Assembly: GCF_014645375.1 (NCBI RefSeq)
Contig: NZ_BMLT01000012.1
Coordinates: 1-64,000 of the forward strand
Source: Marinobacterium nitratireducens
Lineage (GTDB): Bacteria; Pseudomonadota; Gammaproteobacteria; Pseudomonadales; Balneatricaceae
Length of the DNA: 64,000 nucleotides
Reading direction: 5' to 3'
Of the stretch, positions 28,190 through 39,632 are shown one piece after another. Both the position numbers and the translations under genes were made by a program. The notes below the pieces were generated by a model. The model was not told the origin of the DNA. It made no database searches and saw nothing but the letters and a program-made list of their open reading frames with translations. How positions within the stretch are numbered: position 1 is the first letter of the stretch; the number at the start of each line of letters is the position of its first letter.

Positions 28190-29296
28190 TTACAGTACGC
28201 GGTCGGTCTCGCTGTACAGCGACTTGCCGTCCGGCCCGGCATTGTCGGAGTACAGCGTCACCGTCTGTCCCGAGCGCAACCGGATCGACAGATTCTTGTG
28301 CGAATCCGCCGTATCCTTGGGCAGCAGGTGCTCGATAACGGCCATTTCGTCCAGCAGTTCCTGCTCGGTTTTCTTCATCCGCTCGCGGCTGAAATCGCTG
28401 ATTTCGAGGCCCTGGATGATCTGGTATCGCCCGTAGTTGCAGCGCACCGGGTAGGAATAGATGATGCCCTTCTCGATCCCGTAGCTGCCGTCGCTGACGA
28501 TCCCCATGCTGACGAACTCGCCGGGCTCGGTACCCAGGCACCAGTCGCGCATATGGTCGGTGATGGCCTGTGCCGCGGAGGGGGCGCTGGACACGCCGCG
28601 GGCCTTGATGATATCGCCGCCGCGGTTCTGCACCTGCGGGATGTATTCGTCGGCATACCAGTCCTGGCTGATCTCGTCCATCGCCGGGTGTCCGTGGATG
28701 GTGGCGTGACTCAGATCCGGATACTGGGTCGGAGAATGGTTGCCCCAGATAATGACGCGGGCGATATCGCGCGGATTGGCGCCGGTCTGGGTCGCGAGGA
28801 TGCCACGGGCGCGGTTCTGGTCGAGGCGCGTCAGGCAGGTGAACTGGGACGGACTCAGGTCCGGTGCGTTGCGGCTGGCAATCAGCGCGTTGGTATTCGC
28901 CGGGTTGCCCACCACCAACACCTTGACGTCACGGTTGGCGTGTTCGTTCAGCGCCTTGCCCTGGCGACTGAAGATTTCGGCGTTGACCTCCAGCAGGTCG
29001 CGACGCTCCATGCCAGGACCGCGCGGCCGGGCGCCGATCAGCAGCGCGTAGTGTGCGTTGCTGAAGCCCTCTTCGACATTATCGTGCAGCGTGATGGTGT
29101 GCAGCAGTGGATAGGCGCAGTCTTCGAGCTCCATCGCGATACCGCGCAGCGCCTCCATGGCCTGCGGCACCTCGATAAGCTGCAGAATCACCGGCTGATC
29201 CTTGCCCATCATTTCCCCGGCGGCGATCTTGAACAGCAGATTGCTGGCAATGCTGCCTGCGGAACCGGTAATGGCGATACGTACTGGTCTTCTCAT
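28190..29296 (-). CDS. mdh: Malate dehydrogenase (NAD, MDH type 2) with C-terminal extension
   Basis: 368 residues from ATG 29296, chosen for AAGGGG upstream. It interconverts malate and oxaloacetate. The NAD fold ([20 protein letters not shown]), the substrate Arg loop ([15 protein letters not shown]), [12 protein letters not shown] and the catalytic His in [11 protein letters not shown] are all present. Type 2 enzymes normally end near residue 326; here about 43 extra residues follow ([17 protein letters not shown], ending ETDRVL) with no known motif. A heptamer/REP composite lies downstream. Confidence 0.93.
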   Translation of the reverse strand: MRRPVRIAITGSAGSIASNLLFKIAAGEMMGKDQPVILQLIEVPQAMEALRGIAMELEDCAYPLLHTITLHDNVEEGFSNAHYALLIGARPRGPGMERRDLLEVNAEIFSRQGKALNEHANRDVKVLVVGNPANTNALIASRNAPDLSPSQFTCLTRLDQNRARGILATQTGANPRDIARVIIWGNHSPTQYPDLSHATIHGHPAMDEISQDWYADEYIPQVQNRGGDIIKARGVSSAPSAAQAITDHMRDWCLGTEPGEFVSMGIVSDGSYGIEKGIIYSYPVRCNYGRYQIIQGLEISDFSRERMKKTEQELLDEMAVIEHLLPKDTADSHKNLSIRLRSGQTVTLYSDNAGPDGKSLYSETDRVL

Positions 29297-29446
29297 TGTA
29301 GTCCCCTTGATTTGCACTCTCGGTCGAGCCTTTGCTCACTGGCACTCAGTCTAGGCGCTCTTGCCGACGCCTTGATGACAATATCCAACGGCATATAAAA
29401 AGGTAGTAGAATCAGCCGATTGCGCCACTATTCGGGGACAGTCGGT

Positions 29447-30223
29447 TCAGGCCGCCTTCCGAAACAGCCGGAAAAAGTTCTCGCTGGTGCGCTCGGCCAG
29501 CTCCTCGATACGAATTCCCTTGAGATCGGCCAGACACTGGGCGACCGCTGGCACGTAACGAGGCTCGTTTTTCTTGCCGCGATACGGCACCGGCGCCAGG
29601 TAAGGCGCGTCGGTTTCGATCAGCATGCGCTCAAGCGGCACCTGCCGCGCCACCTCGCGCAGCTCCTCTGCATTGCGAAAAGTCACGATCCCGGAAAACG
29701 AGATGAAGTAGTTCATCTCGATGGCGGCCATCGCCATCTCCAGGCTTTCGGTGAAGCAGTGCAGCACCCCGGCGCTGCGGCTGTCGCCGTGGGCGTCGAT
29801 CAGTCGCAGCGTATCCTCGCGGGCATCGCGGGTGTGCACGATCACCGGCAGCTGCGCCTGCGCCGCGGCCTCGAGGTGACGCTTGAAGCTCTCCTGCTGC
29901 AATGACGCCGAATCCGCGTCGTAGTAGTAGTCCAGACCAGTCTCGCCAATCGCAATCACCTTCGGCCGCGCGGCTTCCGCCACCAGCCATTCGACGTCCA
30001 CCAGCCCTTCATCCGAATGCAGCGGGTGGACGCCCACCGAGGCGTAGATCCCGTCCCGGGACTCGACGCTCTGATACAGCGCCGGAAAGGACGCCATATC
30101 GACCGACACGCTAAGCAGCTTGTCCACCGACGCCTCCCGCGCGGCCGCCAGCATGGCGTCGAAATCATTGTTGTACGGTGTCAGGTCGAGCTTGTCGAGA
30201 TGGCAGTGGGAATCAATAAACAT
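29447..30223 (-). CDS. tatD: TatD-family metal-dependent hydrolase
   Basis: 258 residues from ATG 30223 (MFIDSHCHLDKL). The metal ligands are visible: HCH at the start, Glu in IGETGLDYYYD, His in VIVHTRD and in LHCFTES, and Asp in IETDAPYLAP. The family has 3'-5' exonuclease or D-tyrosyl-tRNA-related hydrolase activity in the cytoplasm. It ends the conserved plsX-to-tatD gene block, as in Pseudomonas. Confidence 0.92.
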   Translation of the reverse strand: MFIDSHCHLDKLDLTPYNNDFDAMLAAAREASVDKLLSVSVDMASFPALYQSVESRDGIYASVGVHPLHSDEGLVDVEWLVAEAARPKVIAIGETGLDYYYDADSASLQQESFKRHLEAAAQAQLPVIVHTRDAREDTLRLIDAHGDSRSAGVLHCFTESLEMAMAAIEMNYFISFSGIVTFRNAEELREVARQVPLERMLIETDAPYLAPVPYRGKKNEPRYVPAVAQCLADLKGIRIEELAERTSENFFRLFRKAA

Positions 30224-30307
30224 CGGATCTACTTGGCCGGGAAAACCGGCCGAAAAACTTTGCGAGTGAAACGTCACCGCTTGCGGAGACGCTGCGAATA
30301 GAGACTT

Positions 30308-30658
30308 TCAGAGCGTATGGGTGCGGCGCCCGCTGTTGAGCGAACCCGCCAGATAGGTTTCGATCTTGCGGACCAGTGCGGAATCGTCCTGCGACAGCTG
30401 GATGCCGATACCCGGCACCCGCCCGCCCTGAGCCGCCTTGGGCGTTACCCAGATGACCTTGCCGGTCACCGGCAGCTTGTCCGGCTCGTCCATCAGGCTG
30501 AGCAGCATGAAGACTTCTTCGCCGAGCTGATAGGCCCGGGGGGTCGGGATGAAAAGCCCGCCGTTGGTAACGAACGGCATGTAGGCCCTGTAAAGATCTT
30601 CCTTGGTTTCGATTGCCAAAGACAGTATACCGTGACTGATGCGCGGCACTACGGACAT
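30308..30658 (-). CDS. pilZ: Type IV pilus protein PilZ
   Basis: 116 residues, the usual length. A PilZ-type beta barrel starts at about residue 8 (GILSLAIETKEDLYRAYMPFV, TNGGLFIPT). It lacks the RxxxR and D/NxSxxG c-di-GMP motif, as expected for the original PilZ, which works through PilB and FimX in pilus assembly rather than by binding c-di-GMP. GGGAGCG lies upstream of the start. It lies between tatD and holB, the conserved position. Confidence 0.93.
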   Translation of the reverse strand: MSVVPRISHGILSLAIETKEDLYRAYMPFVTNGGLFIPTPRAYQLGEEVFMLLSLMDEPDKLPVTGKVIWVTPKAAQGGRVPGIGIQLSQDDSALVRKIETYLAGSLNSGRRTHTL

Positions 30659-30674
30659 CGAACGACGCTCCCAA

Positions 30675-32319
<1,645 letters not shown>

Positions 32320-33354
32320 TCAGTTCTCCGGCGTCGAGCGATAGTTGGTCCGGCGCTTGAGCTGAAAGCGTCGCACGGCGGAGTTGTGTTCCGACAGCCG
32401 GCTGGAAAAGTGGTGACTGCCATCGCCCTTGGCGACGAAATACAGCCAGGGGCCCGGTTCGGGGTTCAGCGCCGCCTCGATCGCATCCTTGCCAACCATG
32501 GCGATCGGCGTCGGCGGCAGACCGTCGATGACATAGGTGTTGTAGGCCGTCGCCTCGCGCAGGTCGGCGCGACGCAGGTTGCCGTCGTAGCGATCGCCCA
32601 TGCCGTAGATCACCGTGGGGTCGGTTTGCAGACGCATGCCCTGCTGCAGGCGGCGCACGAAGACACCGCTGATACGCGGCCGCTCGTCGGCGACCGCGGT
32701 TTCCTTCTCGACGATCGAGGCCATGATCAGCGCTTCGTAGGGTTTGGCGTAGGGCAGATTCTGCTGGCGCGACTGCCAGGCTTCCTGCAATGCGGAATCG
32801 AGTGCCTCGTGAGCCCGCTTGAGCAGATCGAGGTCCGACATGCCGCGATAGAACTGATAGGTTTCCGCCAGAAACATGCCCTCGGCACGCGGCGTTTCCC
32901 CGTCTATCTCGGCCATGATCTCGGCTTCGTCCCTGCCTTCCAGGGTCTGCTCGAGGACAGCATTTTCCTCCAGCGCCGCGCGCAGCTGACCGAAACTGGT
33001 GCCTTCGACGATGGTAAAGTAATGCCGCAGAATGTCGCCGCTGACCAGCTTGCGAAGCAGATCCTCTGCGCTCTGGCCAGGCTCGACCTGATATTCGCCG
33101 GCCTGGACGCGGTGCGCCAGCCCCTGCAGCCGGGCATAGAGACGAAGATACAGCGGGTGCTCGATAACACCCTGTCCTGCGAGTGCATCGGCGATATGAC
33201 GAAACCCCTGCCCTTTTTCGACCACGAAGGTTTGCGCCTCGTCGATCGGCAGCGGACGGGCGATTTCGCGGTTAAGGTGATGCCAGCCGCCGAGGGCGAG
33301 CACACCGGTGACCAGTGCACAGCCTGTCGCCGCGACCAGACTTTTTTTCAGCAC
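32320..33354 (-). CDS. mltG: Endolytic murein transglycosylase
   Basis: 344 residues from the GTG at 33354, which lies inside the pabC end and has GGAGG upstream. It cleaves nascent peptidoglycan strands at the inner membrane. There is one N-terminal membrane helix (LVAATGCALVTGVLALGGW), a LysM-like region (QTFVVEKGQGFRHIADAL) and the YceG catalytic domain with its essential Glu in IMASIVEKETAV. The C-terminal PxPIAMVGKDAIEAALNP motif is typical. Choosing the GTG is inference from length and RBS; no ATG gives a normal N-terminus. Confidence 0.92.
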   Translation of the reverse strand: MLKKSLVAATGCALVTGVLALGGWHHLNREIARPLPIDEAQTFVVEKGQGFRHIADALAGQGVIEHPLYLRLYARLQGLAHRVQAGEYQVEPGQSAEDLLRKLVSGDILRHYFTIVEGTSFGQLRAALEENAVLEQTLEGRDEAEIMAEIDGETPRAEGMFLAETYQFYRGMSDLDLLKRAHEALDSALQEAWQSRQQNLPYAKPYEALIMASIVEKETAVADERPRISGVFVRRLQQGMRLQTDPTVIYGMGDRYDGNLRRADLREATAYNTYVIDGLPPTPIAMVGKDAIEAALNPEPGPWLYFVAKGDGSHHFSSRLSEHNSAVRRFQLKRRTNYRSTPEN

Positions 33355-34193
33355 GCGAGATAATCCTCCTTCAACAGCCCCTGCAGACGCCGGGTCACGG
33401 CGCCTGGGGCCCAGCTTCGCGCGTCGAGCGCGACCACCGGCCAGATATCGATCAGGCTGTTGCACAACATGACTTCATCGGCCGCTTCCAGCTGCGATAG
33501 CGGATAGCGGCCCTCTTCGACTTCGAGACCTATCTCAGACGCCCGACTGAGCAGGTGGTTCCGCACCACGCCCTCGACACCGCACAGATCCAGACGCGGT
33601 GTGCAAAGCCGCCCCTGACTCACCCACAACAGATTACTCATGGTGCCCTCGACCAGATAACGGTCCTGGTCCAGCAGCAGTCCTTCGCGAATGGCGGGAT
33701 CGCGCCATTCGGCCCGGGCCAGCACCTGCTCAAGGCGACTGAGATGCTTGATCCCCGCCAGCCAGGGGCTCTGCGCCAGCCGCAGCTGACAAAGTCTGAT
33801 GCGTACACCATGTTGCGCGGGATCGTCCGGATACTCCGGTCGCTGCGACAGCATCAGCACTCGGGTGGGCGCCGGGTCCGGCGGCGGCAGGTAGCCACGA
33901 CCGCCGACACCGCGGGTGACCAGAATCTTCAGTACCCCGTAACGCGCCAGCTCGCCATCGCTTCCCAGACGGGCGATATCGGCCCGCAGGGAGGTCAGCA
34001 GCGGCTGCGGGGGAATCGCGAGACGCTCACAGCCGCGCCGAAGACGTTTCAGGTGCGCGTCCAGCAGCAGCGCCCGTCCGTCCAGCAGCTGAATGGTTTC
34101 GAACAGCCCGTCGCCGTAGGCAAGGCCGCGGTCGCCGAGCGGCAGGCTGTCGCCCACCTCGCCGTCGACCAGTGTCAGGGTATCAGAGATCAT
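33348..34193 (-). CDS. pabC: Aminodeoxychorismate lyase
   Basis: 281 residues from ATG 34193. A PLP enzyme that converts 4-amino-4-deoxychorismate to p-aminobenzoate and pyruvate in folate synthesis. The fold-type IV motifs are RGLAYGDGLFETI, the PLP Lys in AGIKHLSRLEQVLA, and EGTMSNLLWV. It overlaps the mltG start by 7 bp. It follows fabF, the arrangement seen in many gammaproteobacteria. Confidence 0.93.
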   Translation of the reverse strand: MISDTLTLVDGEVGDSLPLGDRGLAYGDGLFETIQLLDGRALLLDAHLKRLRRGCERLAIPPQPLLTSLRADIARLGSDGELARYGVLKILVTRGVGGRGYLPPPDPAPTRVLMLSQRPEYPDDPAQHGVRIRLCQLRLAQSPWLAGIKHLSRLEQVLARAEWRDPAIREGLLLDQDRYLVEGTMSNLLWVSQGRLCTPRLDLCGVEGVVRNHLLSRASEIGLEVEEGRYPLSQLEAADEVMLCNSLIDIWPVVALDARSWAPGAVTRRLQGLLKEDYLAC

Positions 34194-34233
34194 TAAGCTG
34201 TCCGGGCGCGCCTGGATGGCGCGCCCACTGCGG

Positions 34234-35472
34234 TCAGATGCGGCGGAACACCAGGGTGCCGTTGGTGCCACCGAAGCCGAAGGAGTTCGACATGGCGACA
34301 TCGATTTTGCATGGCTGCGCGACGTTGGCCACGTAGTTCAGGTCGCACCCTTCGGAGGGGTTGTCGAGGTTGATCGTCGGCGGCGCGACCTGATCGCGAA
34401 TGGCCAGGATGCTGAAGATCGCCTCGACCGCACCGGCCGCACCCAGCAGGTGACCGATCATCGACTTGGTCGAACTCATGCGCAGGTTGTACGCGGCATC
34501 ACCCAGTACCTGCTTGGCGGCGTTGGACTCGGCGATATCACCCGCCGGCGTCGAGGTGCCGTGCGCGTTGATGTAATGGATCTCATCGGCGTTGAGGCCG
34601 GCGTCGCGGATGGCGTTCTCCATTGACCGTGCCGCGCCCTCGCCCGACTCCGGCGGAGCCGTCATGTGGTAGGCGTCGTCGCTCATGCCGAAGCCGACGA
34701 CTTCCGCGTAGATATTGGCGCCACGGGCCTTGGCCGCCTCGTACTCCTCGAGCACCAGGATACCGGCACCGTCGCCAAGCACGAAACCATCGCGGTCGCG
34801 GTCCCAAGGACGGCTGGCGGCCTCAGGATCGTCGTTACGGGTTGACAGTGCGCGGGCAGCGGAAAAACCGCCGATGCCCAGCGGCGTATTGGCCATTTCC
34901 GCACCGCCGGCGATCATCGCGTCGGCATCGCCGTACTGGATCATGCGGGTTGCCTGACCGATGTTGTGGGTACCGGACGTACAGGCGGTGGTAATGGCGA
35001 TATTGGGACCCCGCAGCCCGAAACGAATCGCCAGGTTGCCGGCGATCATGTTGATAATGCTGCCCGGAACGAAAAACGGCGAAATGCGGCGCGGGCCACT
35101 GGCGTTCAGGACATCGTGATTCTTTTCGATCAGCGGCAGGCCGCCGATACCGGAGCCAATCGCACAGCCGATACGGTGCGCGTTGCCGTCGTTGATTTCG
35201 AGACCGGCGTCTTCGATCGCCTGGATCCCTGCAGCCATCCCGTACTGGATAAAGAGATCCATCTTACGGGCTTCTTTGACATTCATGTACTGGCCGACAT
35301 CGAACCCCTTCACCGGGGCGGAAAAGCGCGTCGCAAATTGAGTGGCGTCGAAATGCTCGATAGGCGCCGCGCCACTCTTACCTGCAAGGATGTTGTCCCA
35401 GGTGTCCTTTACCGTATTACCGACCGGCGTCAGCATGCCGATACCGGTAACCACCACTCTCCTGCGAGACAT
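34234..35472 (-). CDS. fabF: 3-oxoacyl-ACP synthase II
   Basis: 412 residues. It condenses malonyl-ACP with acyl-ACP in fatty-acid elongation. The catalytic triad is intact: Cys in TTACTSGTH (about 164), His in [12 protein letters not shown] (about 303) and His in [11 protein letters not shown] (about 340). FGFGGTN is at the C-terminus. It lies after the acpP terminator, so its expression probably depends on read-through or a local promoter. Confidence 0.96.
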   Translation of the reverse strand: MSRRRVVVTGIGMLTPVGNTVKDTWDNILAGKSGAAPIEHFDATQFATRFSAPVKGFDVGQYMNVKEARKMDLFIQYGMAAGIQAIEDAGLEINDGNAHRIGCAIGSGIGGLPLIEKNHDVLNASGPRRISPFFVPGSIINMIAGNLAIRFGLRGPNIAITTACTSGTHNIGQATRMIQYGDADAMIAGGAEMANTPLGIGGFSAARALSTRNDDPEAASRPWDRDRDGFVLGDGAGILVLEEYEAAKARGANIYAEVVGFGMSDDAYHMTAPPESGEGAARSMENAIRDAGLNADEIHYINAHGTSTPAGDIAESNAAKQVLGDAAYNLRMSSTKSMIGHLLGAAGAVEAIFSILAIRDQVAPPTINLDNPSEGCDLNYVANVAQPCKIDVAMSNSFGFGGTNGTLVFRRI

Positions 35473-35504
35473 TGCGATCCTCCAGTTCCTCTGGCAGTAA
35501 AAAA

Positions 35505-35540
35505 GAAAAGCCGCACGATTCAGGAACCGATGCGGCTTTT
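35505..35540 (-). terminator. Terminator between acpP and fabF
   Basis: On the minus strand AAAAGCCGCA and TGCGGCTTTT form the stem around a 15-nt loop, followed by CTTTTTT. It lies 22 nt past the acpP stop. It would allow high acpP expression with partial read-through into fabF. Confidence 0.85.
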
Positions 35541-35562
35541 CGGTTGTTCTGGTTCGGGTCGA

Positions 35563-35796
35563 TTACTGGTGCGCGTTGATGTAATCGATCGCCAGCTGTA
35601 CGGTGGTGATTTTCTCGGCTTCTTCGTCCGGAATTTCGGTTTCGAACTCTTCTTCCAGAGCCATCACCAGCTCAACGGTGTCGAGCGAATCGGCGCCCAG
35701 ATCTTCGACGAAGGAAGCTTCGTTGGTCACTTCTTCCTCTTTAACACCCAGCTGTTCTGCGATGATCTTCTTAACGCGCTCTTCAATGTTGCTCAT
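35563..35796 (-). CDS. acpP: Acyl carrier protein
   Basis: 77 residues, acidic and helical. The phosphopantetheine site is [18 protein letters not shown], with Ser-37 as the attachment point. It carries growing fatty-acyl chains for FabD, FabF and FabG. AGGAT lies upstream of the ATG. A 220-bp AT-rich gap before it (35797-36018) probably carries its own promoter, but no clear pair of hexamers was chosen. Confidence 0.97.
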   Translation of the reverse strand: MSNIEERVKKIIAEQLGVKEEEVTNEASFVEDLGADSLDTVELVMALEEEFETEIPDEEAEKITTVQLAIDYINAHQ

Positions 35797-36018
35797 AACT
35801 AATCCTATATTCTTTTCAACCCACGCACCCCAAGATGCGAAACGGGATTTTATCGGGACCGCTCATCCCTAGCAAGGGCGGCGGCATTTATTATCGCCGT
35901 AAACTGACCGCCAATTATCAACAAATTGCCGAAAAAAACAATTCTTTGTGTGCGGTCAATTATTTAGGGGGATTGAAAGCAGGCCCGAGCAGCGGCTTCG
36001 GGACCTGCAAACAGGCCC

Positions 36019-36762
36019 CTAACCCATGTACATCCCGCCGTTGACCTGGATGGTCTCGCCGGTCACGTAGCCACCGCCCTCGCTCGCCAGGAAGCCCACC
36101 ACCGAGGCGATTTCCTCCGGCTGACCCAGACGGTTCATTGGAATCTGCGCCTGCAGGTGAGCCTTCTGCTCGTCGGGCAGCGCCGCGGTCATGTCGGTTG
36201 CGATAAAGCCCGGCGCCACGCAGTTGACGGTAATGTTGCGCGAGCCCACCTCGCGCGCCAGCGCCCGGGTGAAGCCTTCCATGCCCGACTTGGCCGCCGC
36301 ATAGTTGGCCTGCCCTGCGTTGCCCATTGAAGCCACCACAGAGCTGACGCTGACAATACGGCCCCAGCGCGCCTTGGTCATGCCACGCAGGCAGGCCTTG
36401 GCGACGCGGTAGATCGAGGTGAGATTGGTATTGAGCACCGAGTCCCACTCGTCGTCCTTCATGCGCATCAGGATATTGTCGCGGGTAATGCCGGCATTGT
36501 TGACCAGTATCTGGACCGCGCCGAACTCGTCCTGTATCGCCTTGACCACCTGATCGATGTCACCCGCATCGGCCACATTCAGCACCAGCCCGCGGCCCTT
36601 GAAACCGGCCTCGGCGAGATAGGCACTGATCGCCTCGGCACCTTTTTCGCTGGTCGCGGTACCGACGACCACGGCACCCTGACGACCCAACTCCTGCGCT
36701 ATCGCCTTGCCGATACCCCGCGTCGCGCCGGTGACCAGCGCCACCTTTCCTTCAATACTCAT
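36019..36762 (-). CDS. fabG: 3-oxoacyl-ACP reductase
   Basis: 247 residues from ATG 36762 (MSIEGKVALVTGATRGIG). An NADPH-dependent short-chain dehydrogenase that reduces 3-ketoacyl-ACP. The cofactor motif TGATRGIG, NNAG, and the catalytic Ser-Tyr-Lys set (SSVVASMGNAGQANYAAAK) are all present, with PGFIATDM after them. It lies 20 nt after fabD. Confidence 0.96.
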   Translation of the reverse strand: MSIEGKVALVTGATRGIGKAIAQELGRQGAVVVGTATSEKGAEAISAYLAEAGFKGRGLVLNVADAGDIDQVVKAIQDEFGAVQILVNNAGITRDNILMRMKDDEWDSVLNTNLTSIYRVAKACLRGMTKARWGRIVSVSSVVASMGNAGQANYAAAKSGMEGFTRALAREVGSRNITVNCVAPGFIATDMTAALPDEQKAHLQAQIPMNRLGQPEEIASVVGFLASEGGGYVTGETIQVNGGMYMG

Positions 36763-36782
36763 CCTGCGGTCCCTTTTACTGA

Positions 36783-37715
36783 TTACTCGCCAAGAGCCTT
36801 GGCAAAGCCTGCAGGCTCGTTGATGGCCGCCACATTCAGCGACCTCTGCACTTTCTTGTTGAGGCCGGACAGCACCTTGCCGGGGCCGCACTCCAGGGTC
36901 GTTTCCACGCCCTGATCGATCATCGCCTGTACCGATTCGGTCCAGAGCACCGGACTGTAAAGCTGCGCCAGCAGGTTGTCCTTGAGCTGCTCGACAGACT
37001 CCGGCACCCGGGCATCGACGTTCTGCACCACCGGGATCTGCGGCGCCCGCACTTCGATCTGAGCCAGATCGCGCGACAGCTGTTCGGCCGCCGGGCGCAT
37101 CAGGGCGCAGTGAGACGGCACGCTCACGGGCAACGGCACCGCCCGCTTGGCACCGGCGGCCTTGCAGGCGTCGATGGCACGCGCGACGGCGTCCTTTTCG
37201 CCGGCGATCACCACCTGCCCCGGGCAGTTGTAATTGACCGGGGAAACCACCTGCCCCTGGGCCGCCGCTTCGCAGGCGTCGGCGATGGCGGCGTCATCCA
37301 GCCCCAGAATCGCCGCCATGGCGCCGGTGCCGGCCGGAACGGCCTGCTGCATGTAGCGCCCGCGCGCCTGAACCAGGCGCACGCCATCGGCGAAGCCGAT
37401 AGCACCGGCACAGACCAGCGCGGTGTACTCGCCCAGACTGTGGCCGGCCATCACCGCGGGCAGGGCACCGCCCTGCTCCTGCCATAGCCGCCACAGGGCG
37501 ACACCGGCGGTCAGAAGCGCCGGCTGGGTAATCTCGGTCTTGTTCAGCTCCTCTTCGGGCCCCTGCTGCACCAGGTTCCAGAGGTCGTAACCCAGCGCCT
37601 CGGAGGCCTCGGCAAAGGTATCCTGGATTACGGAATGGGATTCGGCGAGCTCCGCCAGCATACCCAGATGCTGCGAACCCTGTCCTGGGAATACGAAAGC
37701 AAGCGCTTGTGACAT
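36783..37715 (-). CDS. fabD: Malonyl-CoA:ACP transacylase
   Basis: 310 residues. It loads malonate onto ACP. FPGQGSQ at the N-terminus, catalytic Ser in GHSLGEYTAL (about 92) and His in PVSVPSHCALM are present. GAGGA lies upstream of the ATG. The gap to plsX is 157 bp and has no gene; fabH, which commonly lies here in enterobacteria, is absent as in Pseudomonas. Confidence 0.96.
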   Translation of the reverse strand: MSQALAFVFPGQGSQHLGMLAELAESHSVIQDTFAEASEALGYDLWNLVQQGPEEELNKTEITQPALLTAGVALWRLWQEQGGALPAVMAGHSLGEYTALVCAGAIGFADGVRLVQARGRYMQQAVPAGTGAMAAILGLDDAAIADACEAAAQGQVVSPVNYNCPGQVVIAGEKDAVARAIDACKAAGAKRAVPLPVSVPSHCALMRPAAEQLSRDLAQIEVRAPQIPVVQNVDARVPESVEQLKDNLLAQLYSPVLWTESVQAMIDQGVETTLECGPGKVLSGLNKKVQRSLNVAAINEPAGFAKALGE

Positions 37716-37835
37716 GGCGTCCTCATGATTGCTGTAATACTGCCATGCAAGCCCCCCTCGGGGCCCTGCACGGGTGCGGTAGTTTACATCAAACGGTCAC
37801 GAATGGCAGGCGCTACGGGCGCCCTGGGGCAACCT

Positions 37836-37855
37836 GGGCTGCCCTGGGGCAGCCC
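37836..37855. other. Perfect GC-rich palindrome in the plsX-fabD gap
   Basis: GGGCTGCC and GGCAGCCC flank CTGG, giving a 20-bp perfect hairpin without a U-tract. A related imperfect copy (GGGCGCCCTGGGGC) lies just to the left. It may act as an RNA processing or pausing structure between plsX and fabD. Confidence 0.55.
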
Positions 37856-37872
37856 ACAAGGAGTATAGACAA

Positions 37873-38889
37873 TCAGACCAGTGAGGCTGCGAGCTGCTCG
37901 CTGATACGGGAAGGAACGTCGGTTTCGACTTCGGCGACCGCCTGATCTATGGCGAAGCCGAAACATTTGCGATTGGCGCCGCCGTGACTCTTGACGACGA
38001 TACCCTGCAGGCCCAGCAGACTGGCGCCGTTGCGGCGGGACGGATCGAGCTGCGCCTGCAACTCCCTGAGAACCGGACGCGCCAGCCAGGCCAGCAGGCG
38101 GCGGTAGGGGTTGCGGCTGAAACTGCTGCGCACCTTGCGGCTGATCAGGCGCGAAACGCCTTCGGCGCTCTTAAGCGCGATATTGCCGACGAAGCCGTCG
38201 CACACCACCACATCGGCGCGCCCGGCGAACACATCGTCACCCTCGATATAACCGATATAGTTGAGCCGGCCATAGTCCTCGATGAGGCGGGACGCCAGCT
38301 TGACCTGCTCGTTGCCCTTGATTTCCTCTTCGCCGATATTGAGCAGCCCCACCCTGGGAGCCTCGATGTGCTCGACAGCCCGGGTCATGATCGATCCCAT
38401 GACAGCGAACTGCAAAAGGTGGCTGGCGCCGCTATCGACGTTGGCACCGAGATCCAGCATGTAGCAATGGCCGTGCGTGGTGGGCACCGCAGTGACGATC
38501 GCCGGCCTGTCCACGCCGGGCAGGGTTTTCAGCACGCGCCGCCCCATGGCCATCAGCGCACCGGTGTTGCCGGCACTGACACAGGCATGAGCGCGACCAT
38601 CGGAGACCTGCTGCATCGACCTGTACATGGAGCTGTTACGCCCCTTGCGCAGCGCCAGGGAAGGCTTCTCGTCCATGCCGATCACGTCGTCGGCGGGCAC
38701 GATTTCGAGACGCCCGGATAAGGAATCCGGAAGCTTCTTGAGATAGGGGGATATGGCATCGGGCTGGCCGACCAGGAGAATAGTCAGACCGGGGTAGCGC
38801 TTCAACGCCTCAACGGTGGCGGGAACCGTGACGCGGGGACCGAAGTCCCCGCCCATCGCATCGACTGCAATGGTGAAAAAGCGGGACAA
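37873..38889 (-). CDS. plsX: Phosphate acyltransferase
   Basis: 338 residues. It makes acyl-phosphate from acyl-ACP for phospholipid synthesis. IAVDAMGGDFGP at the start, SAGNTGALMA and ANVDSGASHLLQFA are typical. The start is TTG, 2 nt after the rpmF stop; no upstream ATG or GTG is possible and the next ATG is inside the conserved AMGGD motif. The rare start codon and tight spacing suggest translational coupling to rpmF. Confidence 0.95.
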   Translation of the reverse strand: MSRFFTIAVDAMGGDFGPRVTVPATVEALKRYPGLTILLVGQPDAISPYLKKLPDSLSGRLEIVPADDVIGMDEKPSLALRKGRNSSMYRSMQQVSDGRAHACVSAGNTGALMAMGRRVLKTLPGVDRPAIVTAVPTTHGHCYMLDLGANVDSGASHLLQFAVMGSIMTRAVEHIEAPRVGLLNIGEEEIKGNEQVKLASRLIEDYGRLNYIGYIEGDDVFAGRADVVVCDGFVGNIALKSAEGVSRLISRKVRSSFSRNPYRRLLAWLARPVLRELQAQLDPSRRNGASLLGLQGIVVKSHGGANRKCFGFAIDQAVAEVETDVPSRISEQLAASLV

Positions 38890-38891
38890 AC

Positions 38892-39074
38892 TTATTCGTC
38901 GTCCTGCTTGCTGATCACCTGACGACCACGGTAGAAACCGTCGGCGCTCACGTGGTGGCGACGATGGGTTTCACCGGTAGTAGCATCAACAGACAGAGTC
39001 GGGTTGCCCAGCGCATCGTGGGAACGACGCATGTCGCGCTTGGATCGGGACTTTTTGTTCTGCTGTACTGCCAT
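38892..39074 (-). CDS. rpmF: 50S ribosomal protein L32
   Basis: 60 residues ([20 protein letters not shown]). It lacks the four-Cys zinc motif found in some L32 proteins, as is usual for gammaproteobacterial L32. It lies between yceD and plsX in the conserved order. Confidence 0.97.
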   Translation of the reverse strand: MAVQQNKKSRSKRDMRRSHDALGNPTLSVDATTGETHRRHHVSADGFYRGRQVISKQDDE

Positions 39075-39092
39075 GGTTGTGTAACTCCTGTT

Positions 39093-39623
39093 TCAACTCT
39101 TCTCAGAGTCCGACTTCAACTTCGCCAGAACACTGAATGGGTTCGGTTTTTGTGCCTTCTCGTCTTCCGGGGCGGGTTCCCCGAAAGAGGTCTGAATACT
39201 GCAGTCGTCGTGGTAAGGCACCACCGGGAGGTTGAGAATCAGCTCTTCCTCCACCACAGACCATAGCTCGACATCTTCTTCCTCAACGACCAGCGGATCG
39301 TAATAGCGCGGCAATTGCTTCGCCGCTTCCTCGCTGGGCGCGATTGCCAGATTGAAGCTGGCCTGGACGGCTACCTCGACGGGCTCCAGACAACGCTGAC
39401 ACGCCATGTGGACCCTGCCTTCGGCACTGCCCGTGACGGTGCGGATCCGCTGCTGATCCCGCGAAAACAGAAGGTCCACGCTGATATCACCCTCTTCGCA
39501 GTTTTCCACGAGATAGGATTTCAGACGCGGCAATCCGTCGACGCTGGCCAGACCCTGAATTCGCACCTCCCGCTCGGCAAGCTTTCGCGGGTCAACTTTT
39601 TTCGGTAATGGTCCGTACGACAT
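39093..39623 (-). CDS. yceD: YceD (DUF177) 23S rRNA accumulation protein
   Basis: 176 residues. The N-terminus VDPRKLAEREVRIQG and the Cys-containing CQRCLEPVEV are hallmarks. In E. coli it is needed for normal 23S rRNA levels; precise biochemistry is not known. It precedes rpmF by 18 nt. A strong sigma-70 promoter directly upstream would start RNA only a few bases before its ATG. Confidence 0.93.
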   Translation of the reverse strand: MSYGPLPKKVDPRKLAEREVRIQGLASVDGLPRLKSYLVENCEEGDISVDLLFSRDQQRIRTVTGSAEGRVHMACQRCLEPVEVAVQASFNLAIAPSEEAAKQLPRYYDPLVVEEEDVELWSVVEEELILNLPVVPYHDDCSIQTSFGEPAPEDEKAQKPNPFSVLAKLKSDSEKS

Positions 39624-39632
39624 AAGCGCGCA

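Noticed and set aside
37716-37872. Remnant of fabH
   Set aside because: No frame in the gap shows thiolase-fold motifs; it contains only hairpins.
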